Assembly: GCA_030658975.1 (NCBI GenBank)
Contig: JAUSBL010000072.1
Location: forward strand, 1-32,980
From: Candidatus Latescibacterota bacterium
Lineage (GTDB): Bacteria; Krumholzibacteriota; Krumholzibacteriia; LZORAL124-64-63
Length of the DNA stretch: 32,980 bases
Reading direction: 5' to 3'
A program made the position numbers and the translations under genes. This document shows, one piece after another, positions 1 through 7,697 of the stretch. How positions within the stretch are numbered: the first letter of the stretch is position 1; every line of letters starts with the position of its first letter. The notes beneath the pieces were generated by a model. That model was not told the DNA's origin and did not search any database. It worked only from the letters and a program-made list of their open reading frames with translations.

Positions 1-1254
1 CAGCGCCGGCCGGGCCGCCAGCGCGCGGGCGACGGCCACGCGCTGGCGCTGCCCGCCGCTGAGCGCGTGCGGGCGCCGCTCCGCCACGCCGGGCTCCAGT
101 CCGGCGGCGGCGAGCAGCCGCACGGCCGTGGCCCGCGCCGCGTCCGGGGCTTCTCCGGACGCGCGCGCCGCTTCGGCGACGGCGTCGCCGCAGAATTGGC
201 GCGGGTCGAGCGAGGAGTAGGGGTCCTGAAAGATCATCTGGGCGGCCCGGTACGGCCGGCCAGGGACGGGACGCCCGCCCACCTCGACCGTGCCGCCGGC
301 GGGTCGCAGGTGCCCGCACACCGCCCGCGCCAGCGACGTCTTGCCGCACCCCGACTCCCCCACAAGGCCGAGCGACGAGGCGGCGCCGAGCGTCAGGTCG
401 ACGCCGCGGACCGCCGCGACGCCGGGACGGCCGCCGTGACCCGGATACCTCACGACCAGCCCCCTGCAGGCCAGCGCCGTCGCGTCGGCGGCGGCCGCTC
501 CACGCGACGGCGCGGCCGGCGACGGCACGGCCGCGGGAGCTGCGTCCGCGGTCGCCGCGATGCGGCCCGCCTCCAGGCGCAGGACGCGGTCGACGAGTCC
601 CGCGGTCAGCACGGGATCGTGGGTGACCATCAGCAGGGACATGCCGCGGCGCCGCACGAGTGCGCCCAGCAGCGCCGTCACCGCGGCCCGCAGGGTGGGG
701 TCCAGCGCGGTGGCGGGCTCGTCGGCGATCAGCAGCGCGGGATCGCCGGCCAGGGCGAGCGCGAGCGCGACGCGCTGCCGCTCCCCGCCGCTGAGCTGGT
801 GGGCGTAGCGCCGCGCGACCGCGCCGGGATCAGGCAGCAGCGTCTCGGCCAGCCGCTCGCGCGTCCGCCGGTCCGCTTCGGCCCTGCCGAATCCGTGCAG
901 GACGCGCAACGTCTCGGCCAGCTGGTCTCCCACGCGCACGACCGGGTCCAGGCTCGCCAGCGGGTCCTGGAAGAGCATCCCGATCCCGCGTCCCATCAAC
1001 CGCCGCCGCTGAGCGCCGGGGCGCGCAAACTCGCCGCGCCAGCGCAGATCGCCGGTCACGCGGGCCCGCGCCGGCAGCAGGTCCAGGATCGCCAGGGCCA
1101 GCGTGGACTTGCCGGCGCCCGACGGGCCGACGATCGCCACGGCCTCCCCGGCGGCGAGTTCCAGGTCCACGCCGCGCAGGGCCTCGCGGCCGCCGTCGGG
1201 GCCCGGATAGGTCACCCGCAGGGATACGAGGCTCAGCAGGCGGCGGGCGTTCAC
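1..1254 (-). CDS. Fused two-domain ABC importer ATPase, peptide/nickel family (partial, C-terminal end cut)
   Basis: This cytoplasmic protein would power the importer whose two permeases lie immediately upstream. Two nucleotide-binding domains lie in one chain. The first has Walker A GPSGAGKST (residues 43-51), signature LSGGERQRVA and Walker B LLIADEP; after an Ala/Pro-rich linker the second has Walker A GESGCGKTS and signature LSGGQRQRVA. The frame is open to the window edge (418 codons), so the second Walker B and the C-terminus are missing. The arrangement is that of GsiA/YejF-type proteins, a DppD-DppF fusion. The start is GTG at 1252-1254; its GTGA overlaps the stop of the upstream permease, implying translational coupling. 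No solute-binding protein is visible in the window, so the substrate (dipeptide, oligopeptide, nickel or other) cannot be fixed. Confidence 0.9.
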   Translation of the reverse strand, partial: MNARRLLSLVSLRVTYPGPDGGREALRGVDLELAAGEAVAIVGPSGAGKSTLALAILDLLPARARVTGDLRWRGEFARPGAQRRRLMGRGIGMLFQDPLASLDPVVRVGDQLAETLRVLHGFGRAEADRRTRERLAETLLPDPGAVARRYAHQLSGGERQRVALALALAGDPALLIADEPATALDPTLRAAVTALLGALVRRRGMSLLMVTHDPVLTAGLVDRVLRLEAGRIAATADAAPAAVPSPAAPSRGAAAADATALACRGLVVRYPGHGGRPGVAAVRGVDLTLGAASSLGLVGESGCGKTSLARAVCGHLRPAGGTVEVGGRPVPGRPYRAAQMIFQDPYSSLDPRQFCGDAVAEAARASGEAPDAARATAVRLLAAAGLEPGVAERRPHALSGGQRQRVAVARALAARPAL

Positions 1255-2114
1255 GCGCCGTCACCCCCGGGTGAACCGTAGCGTCCGTCGGCGCGCGGGT
1301 CGAGCTCGTCGCGCAGGGCGTCGCCGAGCAGATTGTGGCCGATCGCCGTCAGCGCGATCGCGAGGCCGGGGAATGCGGCCAGCCACCAGGCGTCGGCCAG
1401 GTGGCGCTGGCCGTGCTCGATCATGGCTCCCCAGGAAACGGTCGGGTCCTGGGCGCCCAGCCCGAGGTAGCTGAGGAAGGATTCCAGCAGGATCGCGCCG
1501 CCCACGCGCAGGGACGCCGCCAGGATCACCAGGGGCAGCACGTGCGGCAGCACGTGACGGGCGGCCAGACGCCAGGCCGGCAGCTCGAGGCTGCGGGCCG
1601 CGACGACGAACGGGCGTTCGCGCAGCACGAGCGCTTCCGCGCGCACCAGGCGCGCCACGCCCATCCAGCCCGTCGCCGCGATCACGGCCGCGACCAGCGC
1701 CAGGGACGGCGCGGCGGCGGCCGCGAGCAGCAGCACCAGGAACACGCGGGGGAACGCGAGGAACAGATCGGTCAGGGCCATGAGCGCGCGGTCGAGGCGC
1801 CGCGGGCCGAGACCGGCGGCGAGTCCGACCAGCGTGCCGATCAGCACGGCCCCCAGCACGCCGGACCAGCCCACGGCCAGGGACGCGCGGCCACCCAGCA
1901 TGAGACGGCCCAGGACGTCGCGGCCCAGCGCGTCGGTCCCGAGCGGATGCGCCCGCGACGGGGCCAGCAGCTGCTCGGCGGCCGTCCCCACCCGCAGTGG
2001 GTCGCCGGGCGCCAGCGGCCCGGACAGGACGACCGCCAGCAGCGGCAGCAGGATCAGGACCAGCCCGGTCCGGCCACCCGCATCGCGCAGCAGGGCGCGG
2101 CCGACGACGTTCAC
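1251..2114 (-). CDS. ABC transporter permease, DppC/OppC type
   Basis: Inner-membrane permease subunit of a peptide/nickel-type ABC importer, about 287 aa, normal for DppC. A hydrophobic segment (LVLILLPLLAVVLSG) follows a short N-terminal tail, then the family sequence HPLGTDALGRDVLGRL, several further membrane segments, and the cytoplasmic coupling region with ESFLSYLGLG and the tail GDALRDELDPR. The frame stays open further upstream, but that part overlaps the preceding permease and is not credible. GTG at 2112-2114, overlapping the upstream TGA as GTGA, gives a start at the usual family position. Its own stop overlaps the ATPase start in the same way. Subunit type is certain; substrate is not. 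Confidence 0.92.
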   Translation of the reverse strand: MNVVGRALLRDAGGRTGLVLILLPLLAVVLSGPLAPGDPLRVGTAAEQLLAPSRAHPLGTDALGRDVLGRLMLGGRASLAVGWSGVLGAVLIGTLVGLAAGLGPRRLDRALMALTDLFLAFPRVFLVLLLAAAAAPSLALVAAVIAATGWMGVARLVRAEALVLRERPFVVAARSLELPAWRLAARHVLPHVLPLVILAASLRVGGAILLESFLSYLGLGAQDPTVSWGAMIEHGQRHLADAWWLAAFPGLAIALTAIGHNLLGDALRDELDPRADGRYGSPGGDGA

Positions 2115-3094
2115 GTCCGCCCCTCCCCGCCCGTCCGCGCGCGTGGATCGACGAGCCGGTAGCACAGGTCGGCCAGCAGGTTGCCGACCACCACCACCAC
2201 GGCCGAGAGCCCCGCCGCGCCGAGGATCACCGGGTAGTCGCGGGCCCACAACGCCTCGACCGCCACGCGGCCCATGCCCGGCCAGGCGAACACGGTCTCG
2301 GTCACCACGGCGCCGCCGAGCAGCGCCGGCAGGTTCAGTCCCACCAGCGTGACCACCGGCAGCAGGGCGTTGCGCAGGGCGTGGCGCCAGATCACGACGC
2401 GCTCGGGGAGGCCGCGGGCCCGGGCGGCCGTCACGAACTCGGAATCCAGGACCTCGAGCACGGCCTGCCGCACGTAGCGGGCCGTGCCGACGGCGGTGGC
2501 CAGCCCTAGCACGGCCACCGGCAGCACGAGGTGGCGCAGGGTGTCCAGGAGGCGGGAAGGCCAGGGCAGCAGCGCGTGATCCGGCGAGTGCATCCCCGAG
2601 GCCGGCAACCAACCCAGGCCGCGGGAAAAAATCAGCACGAGCATCAGACCGAGCCAGAACGCCGGCAGGGAGTTCAGCGCGAGGCCCAGGGCGCCGACGG
2701 CCCGCTCGGCGGCGGAACCGCGCCGGCGCGCCATCCACACGCCCAGTGGCACGGCCACCGCGAGGTGCACCAGATAGGCGCTGAAGGTCAGCAGCAGCGT
2801 GCGCGGCACGGCCTCGGCCAGGACGTCCGACACCTCGCGGTGCAGCCGCAGGCTGCGGCCGAGGTCCCCGTGCAGCACCGCGCCGCCCAGCCAGCGCACG
2901 TACTGTTCGGCGAGCGGGCGGTCGAGGCCGTACTGCTGGCGCAGCAACTCGCGACCCGCCGCGTCGAGGTCGGGATCGCGCAGCATGCCCACCGGATCGC
3001 CCGGAGCCAGGCGCGCCAGCAGGAAGGCCAGGCTGAGCGCGGCCAGCACCAGCAGCAGGGCGGTCGCCAGTCGCGTCAGCAAGTCGCGGATCAT
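2111..3094 (-). CDS. ABC transporter permease, DppB/OppB type
   Basis: First gene of the importer operon, 327 aa, typical for DppB. The N-terminus (MIRDLLTRLATALLLVLAAL) is the usual first membrane helix of this family, followed by RLAPGDPV. About six membrane segments are visible, and the ATPase-contact loop is TETVFAWPGMGRVA near residue 270. With the DppC-like subunit it forms the membrane channel. The start ATG at 3092-3094 is preceded by GGGAG about 6 nt upstream. A good sigma-70-like promoter lies 30-60 bp further up, so transcription probably begins just before this gene and runs through the fused ATPase. Family assignment is firm; the transported compound is unknown. Confidence 0.93.
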   Translation of the reverse strand: MIRDLLTRLATALLLVLAALSLAFLLARLAPGDPVGMLRDPDLDAAGRELLRQQYGLDRPLAEQYVRWLGGAVLHGDLGRSLRLHREVSDVLAEAVPRTLLLTFSAYLVHLAVAVPLGVWMARRRGSAAERAVGALGLALNSLPAFWLGLMLVLIFSRGLGWLPASGMHSPDHALLPWPSRLLDTLRHLVLPVAVLGLATAVGTARYVRQAVLEVLDSEFVTAARARGLPERVVIWRHALRNALLPVVTLVGLNLPALLGGAVVTETVFAWPGMGRVAVEALWARDYPVILGAAGLSAVVVVVGNLLADLCYRLVDPRARTGGEGRT

Positions 3095-3123
3095 CGGCTC
3101 TCCCGGTTGGTCGTCCCGCGGTC

Positions 3124-3153
3124 AGTCTAGGGACGGCTGCCGCGTGCGGTCAA
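3124..3153 (-). promoter_or_regulatory. Candidate sigma-70 promoter of the ABC importer operon
   Basis: On the minus strand a -35 box TTGACC (3148-3153) and a -10 box TAGACT (3124-3129) are separated by 18 bp. The -10 ends 29 bp before the dppB-like start codon. These are strong matches for a GC-rich region. No plus-strand promoter for the divergent lipoprotein gene could be recognised in the rest of 3095-3387, and I see no gene there. Confidence 0.6.
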
Positions 3154-3387
3154 GGCCGGCCCTCGTCGCGCCCGCACTTCGCACGGGCTGCCGTGCAGGC
3201 TGCAGCGGCGACGGACGGGCGCAGGATGCCTCCGCGCTGACGGTGGCAGGCCGCGAGACCGCGACCTGCCCCGCCGTTCCCGGTCGTTCCCCGTCGCTCC
3301 CCGCCGCCCGGATCCGTGGCGCGCCGCTCCGCGGCACGGGTCTTTCATGTCCGGTTCCGACGAGAGAACGACAACCGGGAGAGCACC

Positions 3388-5427
3388 ATGCACACCGTCG
3401 CCGCCCTGCGCCGGACCGCCGCCGCGGCCCTGCTGGCCGCTTGCCTCGCCGCCGCCGGCTGCGAGATCGCCGATCCGGCCCTGCCCGTCTTCACGACCCG
3501 TCTCTCGGTGCCGATCGGCACGCACGAGCTCACGGTGCTCGAGATGATCGAGGACCAGGACTACGTGGCGGCGGGCGCGGATTCGGTCCTGGCCTTCGGC
3601 GCCGAGGGCGACACCACGAGCGTCGCGCTGGACCTCGACCTCACCGCCGAGCTCGACGGGCTCGACGCCGCGGCCGAGCTCGGCAGCTTCGCGCTGCCCG
3701 ACCAGCCGCCGCGGAAGGCGGACTTCACACTGGCCGAGATCGCCCCCGAGCTCGCCGGGCTGCCGCCGGTGCCCCTGCCGGTGCCGGCGTTCACGATCGA
3801 CCTGCAGAGCGAGCCGGCGCCCCTGGACCGCCTCGAGTCCGCGCGCATCGCTACGGGCCGGCTCGAGGTGCGGCTGCGCAACGGCCTGCCGGTGCCCGTG
3901 TCGGGCGCGGCGGCGCCGCAGCGCATCGTGGCCGACGTCCTGGACGGCGCGGGCGCGGTGGTGACGACCGTCGTCTTCGACGGGGAGATCGCGCCCGGCG
4001 ACAGCGCCGTCGCGCAGGCCGACCTCGCCGGCGCGCTGCTGTCCGGCGGCCTGGCCGTGCGCCTGCAGGGCGGCTCGCCGGGCGCGGCCGCCGCCGTGGT
4101 GACGCCCGCCGCCTCCCTGTCGGTGACGATGCTGCTGACCGGCCTGGTCGTCGACGAGGCCACGGCGCGCGTCGAAGCGCTCTCGTTCCGCGAGTCGGGC
4201 GGGGCCGATCTGCCCGACGACTTCGGGGTCCTGTCCGCGACGGTCGGCAGCGGCGCGCTGGACCTGTTGCTGTCCAGCGGCATCGACCTGCCGTGCGCGG
4301 CGCGGGTGACCTTCCCGCAGATGCGGGACCGCGCCGGCGACACGCTCGTCGTGCGCCTGGACCTGCCGGCGGGAGGCGACCGCAGAACGGTCGTGGACCT
4401 CGCCGGCTGCACGATCACCGCGGACGGCGGCGACGCGCTGACCCGGCTGACCTACGACGTCGAGGTGGTCTCGCCCGGCAGCGGCGAGGGCGTGGTCACC
4501 CTGTCCGCGGACGCGGGCCTGTCGGCGACCATCGCGCCGCTGACGCTGGCCTTCGCCGAGGTGCAGGGCGTGTTCCCCCTCGAGGTGTTCGACTTCGCGC
4601 CGCACACCGAGTCGATCGACATCCCCGGCGAACTCTCGGGCGTCCGGCTCGCCTCGGCGACGCTCGTGGTGGACGTGTTCAACGGCACCGGCATCGGCGG
4701 CGAGGTCGAGCTCAGCCTCGTGGGCCGCAACGCCGCCGGGGAGACGGCGGAGCTGAGCGTCGTGAGCGAAGTCGCGCCCGCGCGCGCGGGGAGCGAAGCC
4801 CGCACGACCATCGTCCTGGACGAGCACAACAGCAACATCGCGGAACTCCTGAGCATCCTGCCGGAGGAACTGACGTTCGCCGGCGCGGTCAGCGTGGGCG
4901 GCGACGGCTGGGTCGGCACGGTGCGCCCCGGCGACCGGGCCCGCGCCTGCTGGCGCGTGGACGCGCCGCTGCGGGTCGAACTGCTGCCGTCGCGGTCCGC
5001 GTTCGACGCCGAACCGCTGGACCTGGACGACGACGCGCGCCGGGACCTCGACCGGCACCTCGAGTCGGCGGCGGTCACGGCCGTGATCGACAACCACCTG
5101 CCCTTCGGCGTGGACGTGACGCTGCAGGTCGGGCCCGACAGCCTGTCGGCGCTGACGTCGCCCGAGCTGGTGATCGGGCCGCTGGCGGTGTCCGCCGGCC
5201 TGCTCGACGACGTCGGCGGCTACGTGGTCGCGGCCACCGCCAGCCGGCACGTCGTGACCCTGGACCGCGACCAGATCCGCGCGCTGACCAGGCCGGGGGC
5301 CTTCACCGCCGCGGTGGCGTCGCTGCCCGGGACCGGCGGTCGCCTCGTGACCCTGCGCAGCGTGGACCGCGTGTCGGTGAGCGGCGCGCTGACGGCCGAG
5401 ATCACCGTCAGCGAGGATGACGAATGA
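3388..5427 (+). CDS. Large predicted lipoprotein of unknown function
   Basis: I do not recognise a named family. The protein is 679 aa from ATG 3388, which has a purine-rich GGGAGAG site just upstream; an earlier in-frame ATG at 3316 would place the signal peptide too far inside. The N-terminus is a lipoprotein signal: basic residues, an Ala/Leu-rich core and lipobox LAAAGC with Cys25 as lipidation site. The mature part has no further membrane segments and is rich in alternating hydrophobic/polar stretches, suggesting beta-sandwich domains. Segments such as GRLEVRLRNGLPVPV resemble the WHy/LEA-14 beta fold, a weak inference. It divergently faces the ABC importer and its stop overlaps the first possible start of the barrel gene downstream, so the two are probably co-expressed and both act at the cell envelope. 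Confidence 0.75.
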   Translation: MHTVAALRRTAAAALLAACLAAAGCEIADPALPVFTTRLSVPIGTHELTVLEMIEDQDYVAAGADSVLAFGAEGDTTSVALDLDLTAELDGLDAAAELGSFALPDQPPRKADFTLAEIAPELAGLPPVPLPVPAFTIDLQSEPAPLDRLESARIATGRLEVRLRNGLPVPVSGAAAPQRIVADVLDGAGAVVTTVVFDGEIAPGDSAVAQADLAGALLSGGLAVRLQGGSPGAAAAVVTPAASLSVTMLLTGLVVDEATARVEALSFRESGGADLPDDFGVLSATVGSGALDLLLSSGIDLPCAARVTFPQMRDRAGDTLVVRLDLPAGGDRRTVVDLAGCTITADGGDALTRLTYDVEVVSPGSGEGVVTLSADAGLSATIAPLTLAFAEVQGVFPLEVFDFAPHTESIDIPGELSGVRLASATLVVDVFNGTGIGGEVELSLVGRNAAGETAELSVVSEVAPARAGSEARTTIVLDEHNSNIAELLSILPEELTFAGAVSVGGDGWVGTVRPGDRARACWRVDAPLRVELLPSRSAFDAEPLDLDDDARRDLDRHLESAAVTAVIDNHLPFGVDVTLQVGPDSLSALTSPELVIGPLAVSAGLLDDVGGYVVAATASRHVVTLDRDQIRALTRPGAFTAAVASLPGTGGRLVTLRSVDRVSVSGALTAEITVSEDDE

Positions 5428-5453
5428 CGACCAGCGCTTCCCGGAGGCTACCG

Positions 5454-6743
5454 ATGACCGACCGACACCCGCACATCCACTCCCCGTCGGCCCCCGTGCG
5501 CCGCGCGGCATGGCGGCTCGCCCTGTTGGCGGTGTTGCTGCCCCTGCTGTCCGCCGCGCCGGCCGCCGCCCAGGGCCAGGTGCGCGCCATGGGGCTCGCC
5601 GGGGCCTACACGGCCGCGGCCCGCGGTCTCGACGCCGTCGGCTGGAACCCGGCCAACCTCGCGCTGCGCCGCCCCCACGGCGTGGAGATCGGCCTGGCGT
5701 CGGTCGCGATGGACCTCAACAACAACGCCTTCTCCCTGACGCGCTACAACGAGATCTCCGGCGCGACGCTCAACGCCGCCGACAAGCAGCGCCTGCTCGA
5801 CGACATCCCCGACGAGGGGTTCATGCTGAACGCGGACGTGCGGGCCTCGGCGCTGGGCGTCTGCGTGGGGCCGGTGGCCCTGAGCGTGCAGGGGCTCGCC
5901 GGGGGGACCGGCACCCTGGACAAGGACTTCTTCGACCTGATCCTGATGGGCAACGAGATCGACGAGAGCTTCAGTTTCGAGGACACCGACGGCGAAGGCT
6001 TCGCGCTGGCCTCCGGCACCCTGTCGTTCGCGACGCCGCTGCTGACCACCCGCGCGGTGCGCCTGTCGGCCGGCGTCAACGCCCGCTACCTGCACGGCCT
6101 CTACGACCTGCGCGTGGAGTCGGCGGGCGGATCGATCGTCGCGACGATGACCGAGGTCCGCGGCGAGGCGGCCGCCTCCTACCTCACGTCGCGCGGCGGG
6201 ACCGGCTACGCGGTGGACGCGGGGCTGGCGCTGCAGGCGCCGCGCGGCTGGGTCGTGGGCCTGGCGGTGAGCAACGCCGCCAGCCGCATCGCGTGGGACC
6301 AGGACGTCGAGCGCACGACGTGGCGCGCGACGGTCGACTCGCTCTCGCTGGCCACCGACGAGCCCGGTGACAGGATCATCGACGAGGAGACCTCGGAGGC
6401 GGCGGCGCCCTACGCGCGCAGTCTGCCGGCCACGGTCCGCCTGGGCGCCAGCAACGTCCTGGGCCCCTTCCTGCTGGCGGTGGACGTGGTCAAGCCGCTC
6501 GATGATCGCGCGGGCGCCGGCGGGCGGTTCGAGGTGAACGCGGGTCTGGAGTGGCGCCTGGCCGGCTGGCTGCGGCCGCGGCTGGGCCTCGGCTTCGGCG
6601 GCGACGTCGACCGGGCGGCGGCCGGCCTCGGCCTGGCGCTGGGACCGCTGTGCTGGGACCTGGCCGTGGCGAACCGCGGCGCTTTCGTGCCTGACGACAC
6701 CAAGGGCCTGGCCGTGGCTTCGGGCGTGTCGCTGGCGTTCTAG
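5454..6743 (+). CDS. Outer-membrane beta-barrel protein (PorV/TraF-like, MGLAGAYTA type)
   Basis: A secreted, probably barrel-forming protein of about 429 aa. A signal peptide ends near AAPAAAQ. The mature N-terminus reads VRAMGLAGAYTA then GWNPANLAL, a pattern typical of PorV/FadL-like and related outer-membrane proteins of FCB-type bacteria, where an early Gly-rich segment and an NPA motif precede the strands. The rest is alternating amphipathic strands ending in an aromatic residue (SLAF), as expected for a BAM-recognised C-terminus. ATG 5454 has GGAGG 6 nt upstream; an in-frame ATG at 5424 overlaps the lipoprotein stop and also has a GAGG site, so the true start is one of these two. Role unknown; pairing with the upstream lipoprotein suggests a joint envelope function. 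Confidence 0.75.
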   Translation: MTDRHPHIHSPSAPVRRAAWRLALLAVLLPLLSAAPAAAQGQVRAMGLAGAYTAAARGLDAVGWNPANLALRRPHGVEIGLASVAMDLNNNAFSLTRYNEISGATLNAADKQRLLDDIPDEGFMLNADVRASALGVCVGPVALSVQGLAGGTGTLDKDFFDLILMGNEIDESFSFEDTDGEGFALASGTLSFATPLLTTRAVRLSAGVNARYLHGLYDLRVESAGGSIVATMTEVRGEAAASYLTSRGGTGYAVDAGLALQAPRGWVVGLAVSNAASRIAWDQDVERTTWRATVDSLSLATDEPGDRIIDEETSEAAAPYARSLPATVRLGASNVLGPFLLAVDVVKPLDDRAGAGGRFEVNAGLEWRLAGWLRPRLGLGFGGDVDRAAAGLGLALGPLCWDLAVANRGAFVPDDTKGLAVASGVSLAF

Positions 6744-6834
6744 TCGGGTTCTGGCTCGGAGATTGTCCCTGACTCAACGCCTTGATGCTGTTCGACTTGG
6801 ACATGCAGATGCCGCCATGACAGGGGTGTCCGGA

Positions 6835-6865
6835 GGTCTCCTGCACCAGGAGGGTGCAGGAGACC
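6835..6865. terminator. Perfect 13-bp hairpin inside the palindrome
   Basis: The stem GGTCTCCTGCACC pairs perfectly with its complement across a 5-nt loop. It lies about 90 nt past the barrel-gene stop. No T-tract follows on either strand, so a classical intrinsic terminator is not shown; it could act as a pause or 3'-end stabilising hairpin. Confidence 0.4.
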
Positions 6866-6874
6866 GTAGGTCAA

Positions 6875-6905
6875 GCGGGCCGGGCACCCGAGGTGCCCGG
6901 CCCGC
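6875..6905. terminator. Perfect 14-bp GC hairpin inside the palindrome
   Basis: The stem GCGGGCCGGGCACC with a CGA loop pairs completely with the following 14 nt, so it is very stable. It lies between the convergent genes and could end transcription from both sides. A T-tract is absent. Confidence 0.45.
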
Positions 6906-6985
6906 GTCCCCTGTCATGGCGGCATCTACATGTCCAAGTCGCATCACATCAAGCGTTCGGGCAGGGACAATCTTCGAGCCAGAAC

Positions 6986-7696
6986 CTAGCCGAAGCGTTC
7001 CTGGAACACCGCGGCGAGCAGATCCTCGAGCTCGTCCGCGTACGGACCCTCGCAGTCCCGCCCCAGCAGTTCGCCCAGGTTCGTCGTGGCCGCCAGCAGG
7101 TCGGCGCGGCGGTCCGGGCCGTCGTCCTCCCCCCGCAGGCAGGCCAGCAGATCGGCGTGGGCGGGTCCGGTCAGGATCGAGCCGTGCTGCAGGAAGCGGT
7201 CGGGATGACGCCGCTGCGCCGAGCCGACGAGCTTGCGCCCGCCGACGGTCACCTCGTGGCGGCCGGCCGATTGGAAGCAGACGGCGCCGCGGGCCGCGGC
7301 CAGGCTCTCCCCCGCCGACACGTCCGGCGTCAGGCCGAGCCGGCGCAGGAACTCCGTCAGCGCCCCGTTGATGGCCGTGTAGACGGCGTGCAGGTCGTCG
7401 CCGAAGCGCGCCGACGGCGCGTCCCCCACCACGGCGTAGGTGAGCTCCTGGGCGTGGAGGATCGCGCGGCCGCCGGTCGGGCGGCGCACGAACCCCCAGC
7501 CGCGGCGGGCGATCGCCTCGCGGTCGAAGTCGTCGGGATCCTGGTGGTAGCCGTAGGAGACCGCCGGCGGGGACCAGCGGTAGAGCCGCAGCACGGGCGA
7601 GGCGCCCGGCGCGTGGCGCGCGAGCAGGCCGGCGTCGGCCGCCATGTTCTCGGCGCCGCAGCGCGCGCCGTCGCGGATCACGACCAGGCGGCCCAT
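6986..7696 (-). CDS. lipM: Octanoyl-[GcvH]:protein N-octanoyltransferase, LipM type
   Basis: A 236-aa cytoplasmic enzyme of the biotin/lipoate ligase-transferase fold. It carries RRPTGGRAILH (71-81), GRKLVGSAQ with Lys155, and LQHGSIL. Cys140 in GAVCF lies where Bacillus LipM has its catalytic cysteine, so I prefer octanoyltransferase (octanoyl-ACP to GcvH) over ATP-dependent lipoate ligase. The last position of the usual HD pair is Ala rather than Asp (ILHAQ), a minor deviation. The start ATG lies one base after the gcvPB stop, so it is the last gene of the glycine cleavage operon. That fits its job: starting the lipoyl group on the H protein encoded upstream. LipA and LipL-type enzymes are not in the window. 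Confidence 0.87.
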   Translation of the reverse strand: MGRLVVIRDGARCGAENMAADAGLLARHAPGASPVLRLYRWSPPAVSYGYHQDPDDFDREAIARRGWGFVRRPTGGRAILHAQELTYAVVGDAPSARFGDDLHAVYTAINGALTEFLRRLGLTPDVSAGESLAAARGAVCFQSAGRHEVTVGGRKLVGSAQRRHPDRFLQHGSILTGPAHADLLACLRGEDDGPDRRADLLAATTNLGELLGRDCEGPYADELEDLLAAVFQERFG

Positions 7697-7697
7697 T

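Larger units (their letters stand above)
6747..6986. repeat. Nested palindromic element between two convergent genes
   Basis: A left arm (6747-6826) and right arm (6908-6986) are inverted copies of each other, about 80 nt each, matching at roughly 70 positions with one gap. Both arms begin GGTTCTGGCTCG from the outside and end GCCGCCATGACAGGGG inside. Between them sit two perfect hairpins: 6835-6847 with 6853-6865 (13-bp stem, 5-nt loop) and 6875-6888 with 6892-6905 (14-bp stem, CGA loop). The outer ends abut the TAG stops of the barrel gene and lipM. Flanking CTAGTCG (6740-6746) and CTAGCCG (6986-6992) form a 6/7 direct repeat. No coding potential is seen. It may be a miniature inverted-repeat element or an elaborate bidirectional terminator. 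Confidence 0.85.

Noticed and set aside
2799..5420. Plus-strand 873-codon frame and the 794-codon minus-strand frame (3127-5511)
   Set aside because: Both are Arg/Gly/Ala-rich shadows of the dppB-like gene and the lipoprotein gene, whose own frame has a signal peptide, lipobox and ribosome site.
6490..7371. Small proteins starting in the palindrome arms (both begin MQET-like)
   Set aside because: The frames run into the neighbouring genes on the wrong strand, and the similar N-termini only reflect the inverted repeat.
6986..7696. Lipoate-protein ligase A (LplA) as the name of this gene
   Set aside because: The conserved cysteine in GAVCF and overall match to the LipM pattern fit an octanoyltransferase better; ligase activity cannot be fully excluded.
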